Shown here in pieces: positions 41,959-48,595 of a DNA stretch of 48,595 nt; within the stretch, counting starts at the first letter, position 1, and each line of letters opens with the position of its first letter. The notes beneath the pieces are model-generated. The model saw nothing but the letters and a program-made list of their open reading frames with translations. It was not told the origin of the DNA and searched no databases. Source of the stretch: Flavobacterium bizetiae (GTDB lineage: Bacteria; Bacteroidota; Bacteroidia; Flavobacteriales; Flavobacteriaceae); contig NZ_CADCSU010000046.1 in assembly GCF_902804475.1 (NCBI RefSeq), positions 1 through 48,595 of the forward strand. Direction: 5' to 3'. Both the position numbers and the translations under genes were made by a program.

Positions 41959-42441
41959 TTAGAAGTTTACCTTCGGTGTGTAAGGAATCTTATAAAAAAC
42001 ACCTTCGGTAAAATGCAGCTCAGATTTTTCTCCATCTCCCGCATTCTCATTTACTGCCGTAAACCTAAATGTACCTGAAATAGTACTGTTTTTAACATCA
42101 AATTCTGTAATCACAATCTGGCCATTACCCAGATTTGTACCTGTAGTAAATTTAGGCACTGTATTGGCAAAAACATCAGAATAGGAAGCTGTAACCTGAT
42201 CATTAACACCCAAAATATATGTTTGAGGAATTGGAGATGGCATTTTTAAGCTTACTTTTTCAGCTCCCAACCCTCCTTCGATAATTAAATCTCCGTTTAT
42301 TTTTGTGTAAGCTGTATAATTTTGAGACCTCCAAAAGACGTTATCTTTTAATCCCTGAAAAGCAGGAGTATTAAATTTCACATCTTCAGTACAGGATGCA
42401 AACACAAAAACACTAAGTAACAAGTAGATATATTTTTTCAT
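41959..42441 (-). CDS. Lipoprotein, DUF6252-like
   Basis: 160 residues. A lipoprotein signal peptide (MKKYIYLLLSVFVFASC) has Cys17 as the lipid-bearing residue. The mature part is beta-rich: FQGLKDNVFWRSQNYTAY at the start, a central TYILGVNDQVTASYSD, then GQIVITEFDVKNSTISGTFRF and a final FTEGVFYKIPY motif. The ISGTFRF and F-x-x-G-x-FxxIP pattern matches the DUF6252 lipoproteins of flavobacteria as I recall. Function unknown. The start is ATG 42441; the longer open frame to 42525 has no signal peptide. Confidence 0.75.
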   Translation of the reverse strand: MKKYIYLLLSVFVFASCTEDVKFNTPAFQGLKDNVFWRSQNYTAYTKINGDLIIEGGLGAEKVSLKMPSPIPQTYILGVNDQVTASYSDVFANTVPKFTTGTNLGNGQIVITEFDVKNSTISGTFRFTAVNENAGDGEKSELHFTEGVFYKIPYTPKVNF

Positions 42442-42582
42442 AAAGTCATGAATTTGAGGCAAAAGTACCTTATTTGAGTCGGAAAATGAAAATTCGAACT
42501 TCAAAAAAAGCTCAAAAAACAACAAAAATCTACTGTAAATATATTTAATAAAGTTTGAAACCGATAATTCATAAAAAAATTA

Positions 42583-42591
42583 TATCTTTGC
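42583..42591 (+). promoter_or_regulatory. Promoter -7 element TATCTTTGC of rpsP
   Basis: Perfect TAnnTTTGC, 48 bp before the rpsP ATG. The nearest TTTG (42554-42557) is 25 bp upstream, longer than usual. Confidence 0.7.
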
Positions 42592-42639
42592 GCCCTTAAT
42601 TAACAGAGGTCGAGTACCTCAAAATTTAATCATAAGATT

Positions 42640-43203
42640 ATGTCAGTAAAAATTAGATTACAAAGACACGGTAAAAAAGGAAAACCTTTTTACTGGGTTG
42701 TAGCTGCAGATGCACGCTCAAAAAGAGATGGTAAATACTTAGAGAAAATCGGTACTTACAATCCAAACACTAACCCAGCAACTATCGACTTAAACCTTGA
42801 TAGTGCAGTTAAATGGTTACACAATGGTGCACAACCAACTGATACTGCAAGAGCAATTCTTTCTTACAAAGGTGCTTTATTGAAACACCACCTTGATGGA
42901 GGTATTCGTAAAGGTGCTTTAACTCAAGAGCAAGCTGATGCTAAATTATCTGCTTGGTTAGATGCTAAAGCTGGAAAAGTTGATGCTAAAAAAGAAGGTT
43001 TAACAAAAGCGCAAGCTGATGCTAAAGCTAAAGCTTTTAAAGCAGAACAAGAAGTTAACGCTAAACGTTTAGCTGCTGCAGCTCAAGCTGAAGCTGATGC
43101 TATCGCTGCTGCAACTCCTGCAGTTGAAGAAGAAGTTGCTGAAGTTGAATCAACTGAAGAAACTCCTGCTGCTGAAGAAAATAACGAAACAACTGAAGCA
43201 TAA
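42640..43203 (+). CDS. rpsP: 30S ribosomal protein S16 with long C-terminal tail
   Basis: 187 residues. The first 80 (VKIRLQRHGKKGKPFYWVVA; KRDGKYLEKIGTYNPNT; WLHNGAQPTDTARAILSYKG) are canonical S16. The remainder, about 100 residues, is a lineage-specific extension: a Lys/Ala helix (AKKEGLTKAQADAKAKAF) followed by an Ala/Glu-rich acidic end (VEEEVAEVESTEETPAAEE). S16 binds 16S rRNA in the 5' domain. rimM follows after 16 bp, the usual rpsP-rimM pairing. Confidence 0.98.
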   Translation: MSVKIRLQRHGKKGKPFYWVVAADARSKRDGKYLEKIGTYNPNTNPATIDLNLDSAVKWLHNGAQPTDTARAILSYKGALLKHHLDGGIRKGALTQEQADAKLSAWLDAKAGKVDAKKEGLTKAQADAKAKAFKAEQEVNAKRLAAAAQAEADAIAAATPAVEEEVAEVESTEETPAAEENNETTEA

Positions 43204-43219
43204 ATTATAATTAGCGAGA

Positions 43220-43744
43220 ATGCGTAAAGAAGAATGTTTTTATTTAGGTAAAATCGCTAAAAAATTTAGTTTCAAAGGTGAAGTTCTGGCTTATTTAGAC
43301 ACGGACGAACCTGAGTTATACGAAAATCTGGAATCGGTGTTTGTTGAATGCAACAAACACCTGGTTCCTTTTTTTATTGAAACAAGTTCATTACATAAAA
43401 ACGATTTTCTTAGAATTCGTTTTGAAGATGTAAATAATGAAGAAGAAGCAGAAGCCTTATTGGGTAATGCCATTTATCTTCCTTTAAACATGTTACCTAA
43501 ACTTACTGGTAACAAATTCTATTTCCACGAAGTTATCGGTTTTGAAATCGAAGATCAACGTCTGGGTGTTTTTGGCAAAATTGTTGCCGTAAACGATAGT
43601 ACCGCACAACCTCTTTTTGAAGTTTTAAATGGTGAAGTAGAAATGCTGATCCCAATGATCGATCATTTTCTTGTAAAAATCGACCGCGAAAACAAAAAAG
43701 TAATAATGAACCTTCCGGAAGGATTGGTTGAGATGTACCTATAA
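43220..43744 (+). CDS. rimM: Ribosome maturation factor RimM
   Basis: 174 residues. N-terminal RimM domain (YLGKIAKKFSFKGEVLAYL, about 7-90) and C-terminal PRC-barrel (about 95-174; YFHEVIGFEIEDQRLGVFGK; EMLIPMIDHFLVKIDRENK). RimM binds S19 and assists 30S head assembly. Co-transcribed with rpsP. Confidence 0.97.
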   Translation: MRKEECFYLGKIAKKFSFKGEVLAYLDTDEPELYENLESVFVECNKHLVPFFIETSSLHKNDFLRIRFEDVNNEEEAEALLGNAIYLPLNMLPKLTGNKFYFHEVIGFEIEDQRLGVFGKIVAVNDSTAQPLFEVLNGEVEMLIPMIDHFLVKIDRENKKVIMNLPEGLVEMYL

Positions 43745-43800
43745 TTAGATTTTTAGACTTCTTAGATTGCTGGATTTTTAGATTATAACTTTCTAAGAAT
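43745..43800. repeat. TTAGATTTTTAGA-type repeat
   Basis: TTAGATTTTTAGACTTCTTAG and GGATTTTTAGATTATAAC belong to the ATCTAAAA family of 37094-37256. Confidence 0.5.
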
Positions 43801-43830
43801 TTCAATTGTTAACTTATAATCATAAATAAA

Positions 43831-44538
43831 ATGTTTCAGTTTAAGCAATTTTCTGTAAAACAAGACAAAACTGCCATGAAAGTCGGCACAGATGGCGTTT
43901 TATTGGGTTCTTGGGCTCCTATTCATCATAATCCATTTAGTGTGTTAGATGTTGGTGCAGGAACCGGAATTATTGCTTTGATGCTTGCTCAGCGAACTTA
44001 TGCAGAACAAATTGATGCACTTGAAATTGATGAGGATGCATACGAACAAGCGGTTGATAATTTTGAAAATTCTCCCTGGGGCGACCGCTTATTTTGCTTT
44101 CATGCCGGATTGGACGAATTTATTGAAGAACCAGAGGACGAATACGATCTGATTGTTTCAAATCCTCCTTTTTATGCTGAAGATTATAAAACAGAAAATG
44201 AACAACGTTATTTAGCGCGCTTTCAGGACGCAATGCCGTTTGAAGAACTTATTGAAGCAGCAGATTTATTACTTTCAGAAAACGGAATATTCGCCTTAAT
44301 TCTTCCTTTCAAAGAAGAACAAAATTTTATCGCTTTAGCAAAAGAATCAGAATTATATCCAACCAAAATTACACGCGTAAAAGGCACTCCAACTTCAATT
44401 GTAAAACGCAGTTTATTGGCTTTTAGCCGCAATGAAAATTCAGTACCTGAAGTCGACGAGTTAACCATCGAAATTGACAGACACGTTTATACTCCGGAAT
44501 ATATTGAGTTGACTAAGGATTTTTACTTGAAGTTTTAA
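43831..44538 (+). CDS. trmN6: tRNA1(Val) A37 N6-methyltransferase (TrmN6/YfiC family)
   Basis: 235 residues. The N-terminal family signature is FQFKQFSVKQDKTAMKVGTD with LLGSW. The SAM-binding motif is VLDVGAGTGIIAL (about 37-49). Catalytic NPPFY begins at Asn111, the mark of N6-adenine methyltransferases. It methylates A37 of tRNA-Val. Its stop overlaps that of the convergent HlyD gene by 3 bp (44535-44538 shared). Confidence 0.9.
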   Translation: MFQFKQFSVKQDKTAMKVGTDGVLLGSWAPIHHNPFSVLDVGAGTGIIALMLAQRTYAEQIDALEIDEDAYEQAVDNFENSPWGDRLFCFHAGLDEFIEEPEDEYDLIVSNPPFYAEDYKTENEQRYLARFQDAMPFEELIEAADLLLSENGIFALILPFKEEQNFIALAKESELYPTKITRVKGTPTSIVKRSLLAFSRNENSVPEVDELTIEIDRHVYTPEYIELTKDFYLKF

Positions 44539-45827
44539 ACCTGCTCAAAAATACTTTTAAACTGATATAAAATTCTTTCGATAAGTCGTAAATCTTCGGT
44601 TACAATTTCGGCGCTTCCTTTCATTTCCTGCTGGAACACGATTTGTTTATTATAAGAAGTTTGCAATCCGTTTGGAAGAGCAACATCTAATAATAAATTT
44701 CCATCTTTATCCGGAACCAGAGAAATATTCTGAATTTTTCCTTTTAACACTCCAAATTCTCTGTCTGGGAAATTCGCCAATCGAATATTTACTCGTTGCC
44801 CTACTTTTATTTTTCCTGAATTTAAAGCTGGTGCTTTTACTTTTCCTACAAATCCATTTTTTGTATCCGGAATGATAGAGAAGACATTATCACCAGTATT
44901 TATGGTTTGATTTTCTGTCCAAACCTGCAAAAATGTAACTACTCCGCTCACAGATGATTTTAAGGCATAAGCCAATTCCCAATCTTTTATTACTTTTTTA
45001 AGCTGATAGAAGGACTGCGCCATGTTTCTTCCTAACGTAACTTCTTCTTTAGTGCCGCTTATTTGCGAATTCTGACTCAATTTCGAATTATCAATCAAAG
45101 AGGATTTTAGCTGAGAAATCGACGTTAACAGGCCTTTATAATTCTTCTGCGCCTGAAGATAACCTAACTTTTTAGCCTCCATTTCCTGAGCCGAAATAAT
45201 TCCTTTATTGAAGAGTGTTTCAAAACGGGCAATTTCGTTTTTTTGAAGCTGTAATTCGCTTTCGTTAATTACCTTTTGCTGCTGCAAAATCTCTAATCTT
45301 TCTTTGATTTGAACTTTCTCTGAAACCTGCGCTCTGTTTTCGACCTGAAAAGGCTGCAAATCCTTATTTAATTGTTCTGCCTGATAATCTTTTTGAAAAA
45401 CAGCAAAAGCACTTTCGATTTCTCCTAACTGTGCATTTTTTAGCAAAGCAAAAGGAAAAGCTTTCTGAGGATTGTTGATATTATATTCATCGACTATTTT
45501 TTTTAATAAAAAAACATCTTTGTAATTGGCTGTGTTTTCGATAATCGCAAGCGTGCTGTTTTTTGAAACGATCGATTTGTTTTTGACCAAAAGAGCCTCG
45601 ATACGTCCTGAAGATTTCGAAACTATTTTTTCTGGCGGAATATTGGTTGTAATGACAATTTCGGTATTGACAACATCCGGATATTTGATGAACCAGGATA
45701 CAAAAAATAACATAAAAATAATTACAAATATCAATACTGTTCCCCAACGAATCATCCAGTGGGGTACTCTGGTAAGGATGTCCTGAACTTCCTCACTTCT
45801 TAATTCGAATGTAGTATCTTCGGCCAT
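44535..45827 (-). CDS. HlyD-family adaptor of the peptide exporter
   Basis: 430 residues. A cytoplasmic tail (EVQDILTRVPHWMIRWG) precedes one membrane helix (about 29-48, VLIFVIIFMLFFVSWFI), a lipoyl-like half motif (SSGRIEALLVKNKSIVSKNS), a long coiled coil (about 130-255) and a C-terminal barrel (VGKVKAPALNSGKIKVGQRV). This is the layout of bacteriocin-export adaptors in Bacteroidota. The gene starts 2 bp after the stop of the C39 ABC transporter, so the pair is an operon and they should form one trans-envelope exporter. Confidence 0.92.
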   Translation of the reverse strand: MAEDTTFELRSEEVQDILTRVPHWMIRWGTVLIFVIIFMLFFVSWFIKYPDVVNTEIVITTNIPPEKIVSKSSGRIEALLVKNKSIVSKNSTLAIIENTANYKDVFLLKKIVDEYNINNPQKAFPFALLKNAQLGEIESAFAVFQKDYQAEQLNKDLQPFQVENRAQVSEKVQIKERLEILQQQKVINESELQLQKNEIARFETLFNKGIISAQEMEAKKLGYLQAQKNYKGLLTSISQLKSSLIDNSKLSQNSQISGTKEEVTLGRNMAQSFYQLKKVIKDWELAYALKSSVSGVVTFLQVWTENQTINTGDNVFSIIPDTKNGFVGKVKAPALNSGKIKVGQRVNIRLANFPDREFGVLKGKIQNISLVPDKDGNLLLDVALPNGLQTSYNKQIVFQQEMKGSAEIVTEDLRLIERILYQFKSIFEQV

Positions 45828-45829
45828 GA

Positions 45830-48028
45830 TTAATTTCCTAATTGTAATTGATTTTTAACCAGTTCAAAATAATTTCCTTTTTGTTCTACCAAGGCAGAAT
45901 GATTGCCAATCTCAATAATTTTTCCTTTGTCTAAAACTACGATTTGGTCTGCATTCATCACCGTACTTAATCGATGTGCAATAACCACTACAGTTTTATC
46001 TTTAAAGAAAATATCGAGTTTGCGCATAATTTCTTTTTCATTATTAGCATCCAGAGCTGATGTTGCTTCATCAAAAAACAATATCTCAGGATTTTTATAC
46101 ACTGCCCTTGCTATTTGCATACGCTGTTTTTGTCCTGTACTCATTCCGGTTCCTTCCGCTCCAATTTTTGTATTATAACCAAGCGGCAAACCACTGATAT
46201 ATTCTTTTATATTGGCTACATCAGCCGCGTACACCAAGCGTTCTTTATCGACTTTATCAACTCCAAAAGCAATATTATTGGCGATAGTGTCACTAAAAAT
46301 AAAACCTTCCTGCATAACTGCTCCAATATGAGATCGCCATGCTTTTTGCGAAATGTTTTTAAACTGTGCATTGCCAATGGTAATTTCCCCTTTTTCGGGT
46401 TCATAAAATTTAAGAAGCAATTTCATTAAAGTTGTTTTTCCGCTTCCGCTAACGCCAACTATTGCGGTTACTTTTTTGGCAGGAATCTTTAGCGTTAAAT
46501 CATCTAAAACCGGAATATCTGATCCCAGATAACGGTACGAAAGATTCTTTATCTCAATATCAGAGTCAAACGGGACATCATTTGTCTGATGAACTTCTTG
46601 TTGCATTTCATCTTCTTTTTCGTGAATTTCAGACAATCTGGCCAATGAAATTTTAGCATCCTGAAGTTCTCTCACAAATTCTATAAGCTGCGTGATAGGT
46701 CCGTTTAAACTTCCTACGATAGAACTTATCGCCAGCATCATTCCTAACGTTATAGAACCATCAATTACTAATTTTGCAGAAAGAAATATGATAAAAATAT
46801 TTTTTAATTCATTGATTACAGATGAACCAATAGTTTGGGTTTGCTCTAAAACCAATCCTTTTATCGAAACCCTGAAAAGTCTGGCCTGAATATATTCCCA
46901 ACCCCATCGTTTTTGCTTTTCGGCATTATGCAGTTTGATTTCCTGCATTCCGTTAATAAGTTCCATTACTTTATTTTGTTCGTTCGAAACCTCAGCAAAA
47001 CGTTTATAATCGAGCACTTCTCTTCGTTTTAAGAACAAGGTAATCCAACCAAAATAAAGTATACTACCAACAAAAAACACAAAGAATATCTGAAGATTAA
47101 AATAAGCCAATACTCCGCCCAGCACAAACATATTAATTACAGAAAACAAAACATTTAATGATGATGTGGTTAGAATTTTTTCGATTCTGCGGTGATCATT
47201 AATACGCTGCATAATATCTCCGGTCATTCGCACATCAAAAAATGAAATGGGCAGATTCATTAATTTTATAAAGAAATCCGAAATAAGTGAAATATTGATA
47301 CGAGTTGAAAGATGCAATAATATCCAACTCCTGATAAGTTCCAGGCCAGTTCTTCCGGCAAAAAGAAATAATTGCGCAAAAAGAATTAAATAAATAAAGT
47401 GGATGTTTTGGTTTTGTATACCGACATCAACAATACTTTGGGTTAAAAACGGAAAGATTAGCGACAGCAAACTACTGGCTAATAATCCTATACTCAATTG
47501 AATTAAAAATGATTTGTATCGCAACACATATTGCGATAATAATCTAAACCCTAAACCTTTATTTTCTTCCTTATCAAATTCAGACTGAAAAAACTTTGGA
47601 GTAGCTTCCATCAATAACGCAACTCCTTCCTGAGTCAGTTCGTCTGCATTATTCCCTATCCAGAATTTAATAAAATCCTGTTTGTTATATTCGATTAGAC
47701 CAAAAGCAGGATCAGAAATATAATAAGTTCCTCTTTTGATTTTATAAAGTACCACATAATGGTTTTTATTCCAATGCAAAACACATGGCAGTGGTGCCTC
47801 GTGTAATCTTTCAAGATTTAATTTTACACCTAAAGTTCTAAAACCAATTCTTTCTGCTGCATCGCTTAAAAAAAGTAAATTACTTCCTTCACGAGTTGTT
47901 TCACTAATGTCTCTCAACTCCTGAATGTTGATTGTTTTTCCGTAATGCTTAGCGATAATCTTTAAGCATGTAGGCCCGCAATCCTTATAATCAGCCTGCT
48001 TGTAATTGGTAAATTTTTTCAACTTCAA
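45830..48028 (-). CDS. C39-peptidase-containing ABC transporter (bacteriocin type)
   Basis: 732 residues. The N-terminal C39 peptidase (1-130) has Gln11, Cys17 in DCGPTCL, His90 in NKNHYVVLYK and Asp106 in ISDPAFG, so it should be active and cut double-glycine leaders. Six membrane helices follow (about 165-440), then an ABC ATPase: Walker A GVSGSGKTT (about 520-528), signature STGQKQRMQIARAV and Walker B ILFFDEATSALD. It cleaves and exports the peptide encoded at 48306. There is no ATG at the 5' end: the frame begins TTG-AAG-TTG (MKLKKFTNYKQ), so TTG 48028 (or TTG 48022) is the start. Confidence 0.95.
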   Translation of the reverse strand: MKLKKFTNYKQADYKDCGPTCLKIIAKHYGKTINIQELRDISETTREGSNLLFLSDAAERIGFRTLGVKLNLERLHEAPLPCVLHWNKNHYVVLYKIKRGTYYISDPAFGLIEYNKQDFIKFWIGNNADELTQEGVALLMEATPKFFQSEFDKEENKGLGFRLLSQYVLRYKSFLIQLSIGLLASSLLSLIFPFLTQSIVDVGIQNQNIHFIYLILFAQLFLFAGRTGLELIRSWILLHLSTRINISLISDFFIKLMNLPISFFDVRMTGDIMQRINDHRRIEKILTTSSLNVLFSVINMFVLGGVLAYFNLQIFFVFFVGSILYFGWITLFLKRREVLDYKRFAEVSNEQNKVMELINGMQEIKLHNAEKQKRWGWEYIQARLFRVSIKGLVLEQTQTIGSSVINELKNIFIIFLSAKLVIDGSITLGMMLAISSIVGSLNGPITQLIEFVRELQDAKISLARLSEIHEKEDEMQQEVHQTNDVPFDSDIEIKNLSYRYLGSDIPVLDDLTLKIPAKKVTAIVGVSGSGKTTLMKLLLKFYEPEKGEITIGNAQFKNISQKAWRSHIGAVMQEGFIFSDTIANNIAFGVDKVDKERLVYAADVANIKEYISGLPLGYNTKIGAEGTGMSTGQKQRMQIARAVYKNPEILFFDEATSALDANNEKEIMRKLDIFFKDKTVVVIAHRLSTVMNADQIVVLDKGKIIEIGNHSALVEQKGNYFELVKNQLQLGN

Positions 48029-48072
48029 ATCTTTTATTTCAGAGCAATTTAAGATTAAATTTCTTTATTTAA

Positions 48073-48080
48073 CAAAAATA
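48073..48080 (-). promoter_or_regulatory. -7 element TATTTTTG of the exporter operon
   Basis: Minus-strand TATTTTTG, predicted start about 48066, 38 nt before TTG 48028. No clear -33 element. It implies the exporter is transcribed separately from the precursor gene. Confidence 0.4.
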
Positions 48081-48217
48081 TGATATTTACTGTTAAATTA
48101 TTTTTTTTCTCTTTTTATGAAAATTTTCAATACTATATTTTAAAGTAATTACACTTAATACATCGTATTTCTATTTAATCTCTATCAATTTTGTTTTAAT
48201 TAATTTCTATAAATCAG

Positions 48218-48240
48218 AACACCTGCAAGAACCATCAGGA
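48218..48240 (-). pseudogene. Relic of a second precursor-peptide core
   Basis: AACACCTGCAA and ACCATCAGGA (48218-48228, 48231-48240) match 48372-48382 and 48387-48396 inside the precursor gene, with GA versus AAGT between. Read on the minus strand in one frame, the region gives FYTTPDGSCRCSDL then stop, resembling the CPDGTFAG part of the intact core. No start codon or leader remains. Confidence 0.45.
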
Positions 48241-48250
48241 GTTGTATAAA

Positions 48251-48283
48251 AGAAACCGCCTAATAAAACATGAGGCGGTTTCT
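48251..48283. terminator. Terminator of the precursor gene
   Basis: AGAAACCGCC (48251-48260) pairs with GGCGGTTTCT (48274-48283), extendable by one T-A pair. The minus-strand continuation is TTTTAT. It lies between the precursor gene and the relic. Confidence 0.85.
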
Positions 48284-48305
48284 CTTTATTTAAAAATTAT
48301 GAAAA

Positions 48306-48494
48306 TTAGCTATTTAGTAAACAACTTTCCTCAATAACTGATGAGCAAACTTCACCTTCTCCCGGATGAATAACACCTGCAAAAGTACCATCAGGACAAT
48401 AACAAGCCTCAATTCCTGGCCCTCCGCCATTAATACTTTTCTTCTCACTGTTACTTAAAACTTCAATTCCAATTAAATCTTTCAATTTTTTCAT
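48306..48494 (-). CDS. Double-glycine precursor peptide, bacteriocin-like
   Basis: 62 residues. A leader of 24 (MKKLKDLIGIEVLSNSEKK, then SINGG) ends in the Gly-Gly site cut by C39 peptidases; a third Gly follows. The 38-residue core carries four Cys (31, 33, 50, 58) in EACYCPDGTFAG, GEVCSS and EESCLLN, enough for two disulfides or for modification, and is acidic. The leader matches the short LSxxEKKxINGG type common in Bacteroidota. The exporter genes lie immediately downstream on the same strand, and the terminator at 48251 separates the transcripts. Activity (bacteriocin, signal or other) is unknown. Confidence 0.82.
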   Translation of the reverse strand: MKKLKDLIGIEVLSNSEKKSINGGGPGIEACYCPDGTFAGVIHPGEGEVCSSVIEESCLLNS

Positions 48495-48595
48495 AATTTG
48501 TTTTTTTGATTTGTTATTTCTTCAATCATTTTAAGACAGTTGAAGGCTCTGTCTGCTAAAAAACTATCATAATATTGATTACTATTATTCTATGA
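48495..48595 (-). other. Upstream region of the precursor gene, short overlapping frame
   Basis: A minus-strand frame runs from a TAG at about 48590 to TGA 48492-48494 region and reads ...FLADRAFNCLKMIEEITNQKNKL, its TGA overlapping the precursor ATG (ATGA). Its only ATG would give MIEEITNQKNKL. It could be a coupled mini-ORF or chance. No clear -7 element is visible before the window ends. Confidence 0.25.

Overview
The window is AT-rich chromosomal DNA from a member of the Bacteroidota, most probably a Flavobacterium. Several signals agree: promoters of the TAnnTTTG(C) type rather than TATAAT; a MurF-alanine racemase fusion; a DNA polymerase III alpha chain with a fused proofreading exonuclease; an S16 ribosomal protein with a long acidic tail; a TonB receptor with an N-terminal carboxypeptidase-like domain; and spacers full of short dispersed inverted repeats. 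No rRNA, tRNA or CRISPR array was seen.

Layout. 1-240: possible 3' end of a transposase, then repeats. 241-7930: histidine kinase and sigma-54 response regulator (minus) divergent from an HlyD adaptor, ABC ATPase and FtsX/MacB permease (plus). The divergent gap holds two dyad sites and a sigma-54-like promoter, so the regulator probably drives the exporter. 7996-9609: L,D-transpeptidase. 10029-12582: Fe-S block (Mrp ATPase, NifU-like scaffold, a secreted protein, 2Fe-2S ferredoxin). 12663-13637: two immunity-type proteins (SUKH and Imm22) without a toxin. 13770-17856: Asd, MscL, MurF-Alr. 18259-22509: PAP2-like membrane protein, PorT-like outer-membrane protein, a His/Cys-rich secreted protein and a TonB receptor (probable metal uptake). 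22765-27861: prolyl oligopeptidase, Gfo/Idh/MocA oxidoreductase and an outer-membrane barrel, separated by repeat-rich spacers. 28041-32579: DnaE. 32745-35188: DUF417 membrane protein, short-chain dehydrogenase with an in-frame stop, AraC regulator. 35699-41324: leucine genes leuC-leuD-methyltransferase-leuA-like-leuB behind a long structured leader. 41464-44538: RRM protein, lipoprotein, rpsP, rimM, trmN6. 44535-48494: bacteriocin-type export cassette (HlyD adaptor, C39-peptidase ABC transporter, double-glycine precursor peptide).

The most interesting parts are: the sigma-54 enhancer arrangement in front of the exporter; the peptide-export cassette with a relic of a second precursor; the leucine leader with nested stems and a short ORF overlapping the leuC start; the dehydrogenase whose conserved C-terminus lies beyond a stop codon; and the many distinct inverted-repeat families that fill spacers, including spacers inside operons. 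All functional calls rest on motif reading and recall of families; no database search was possible.
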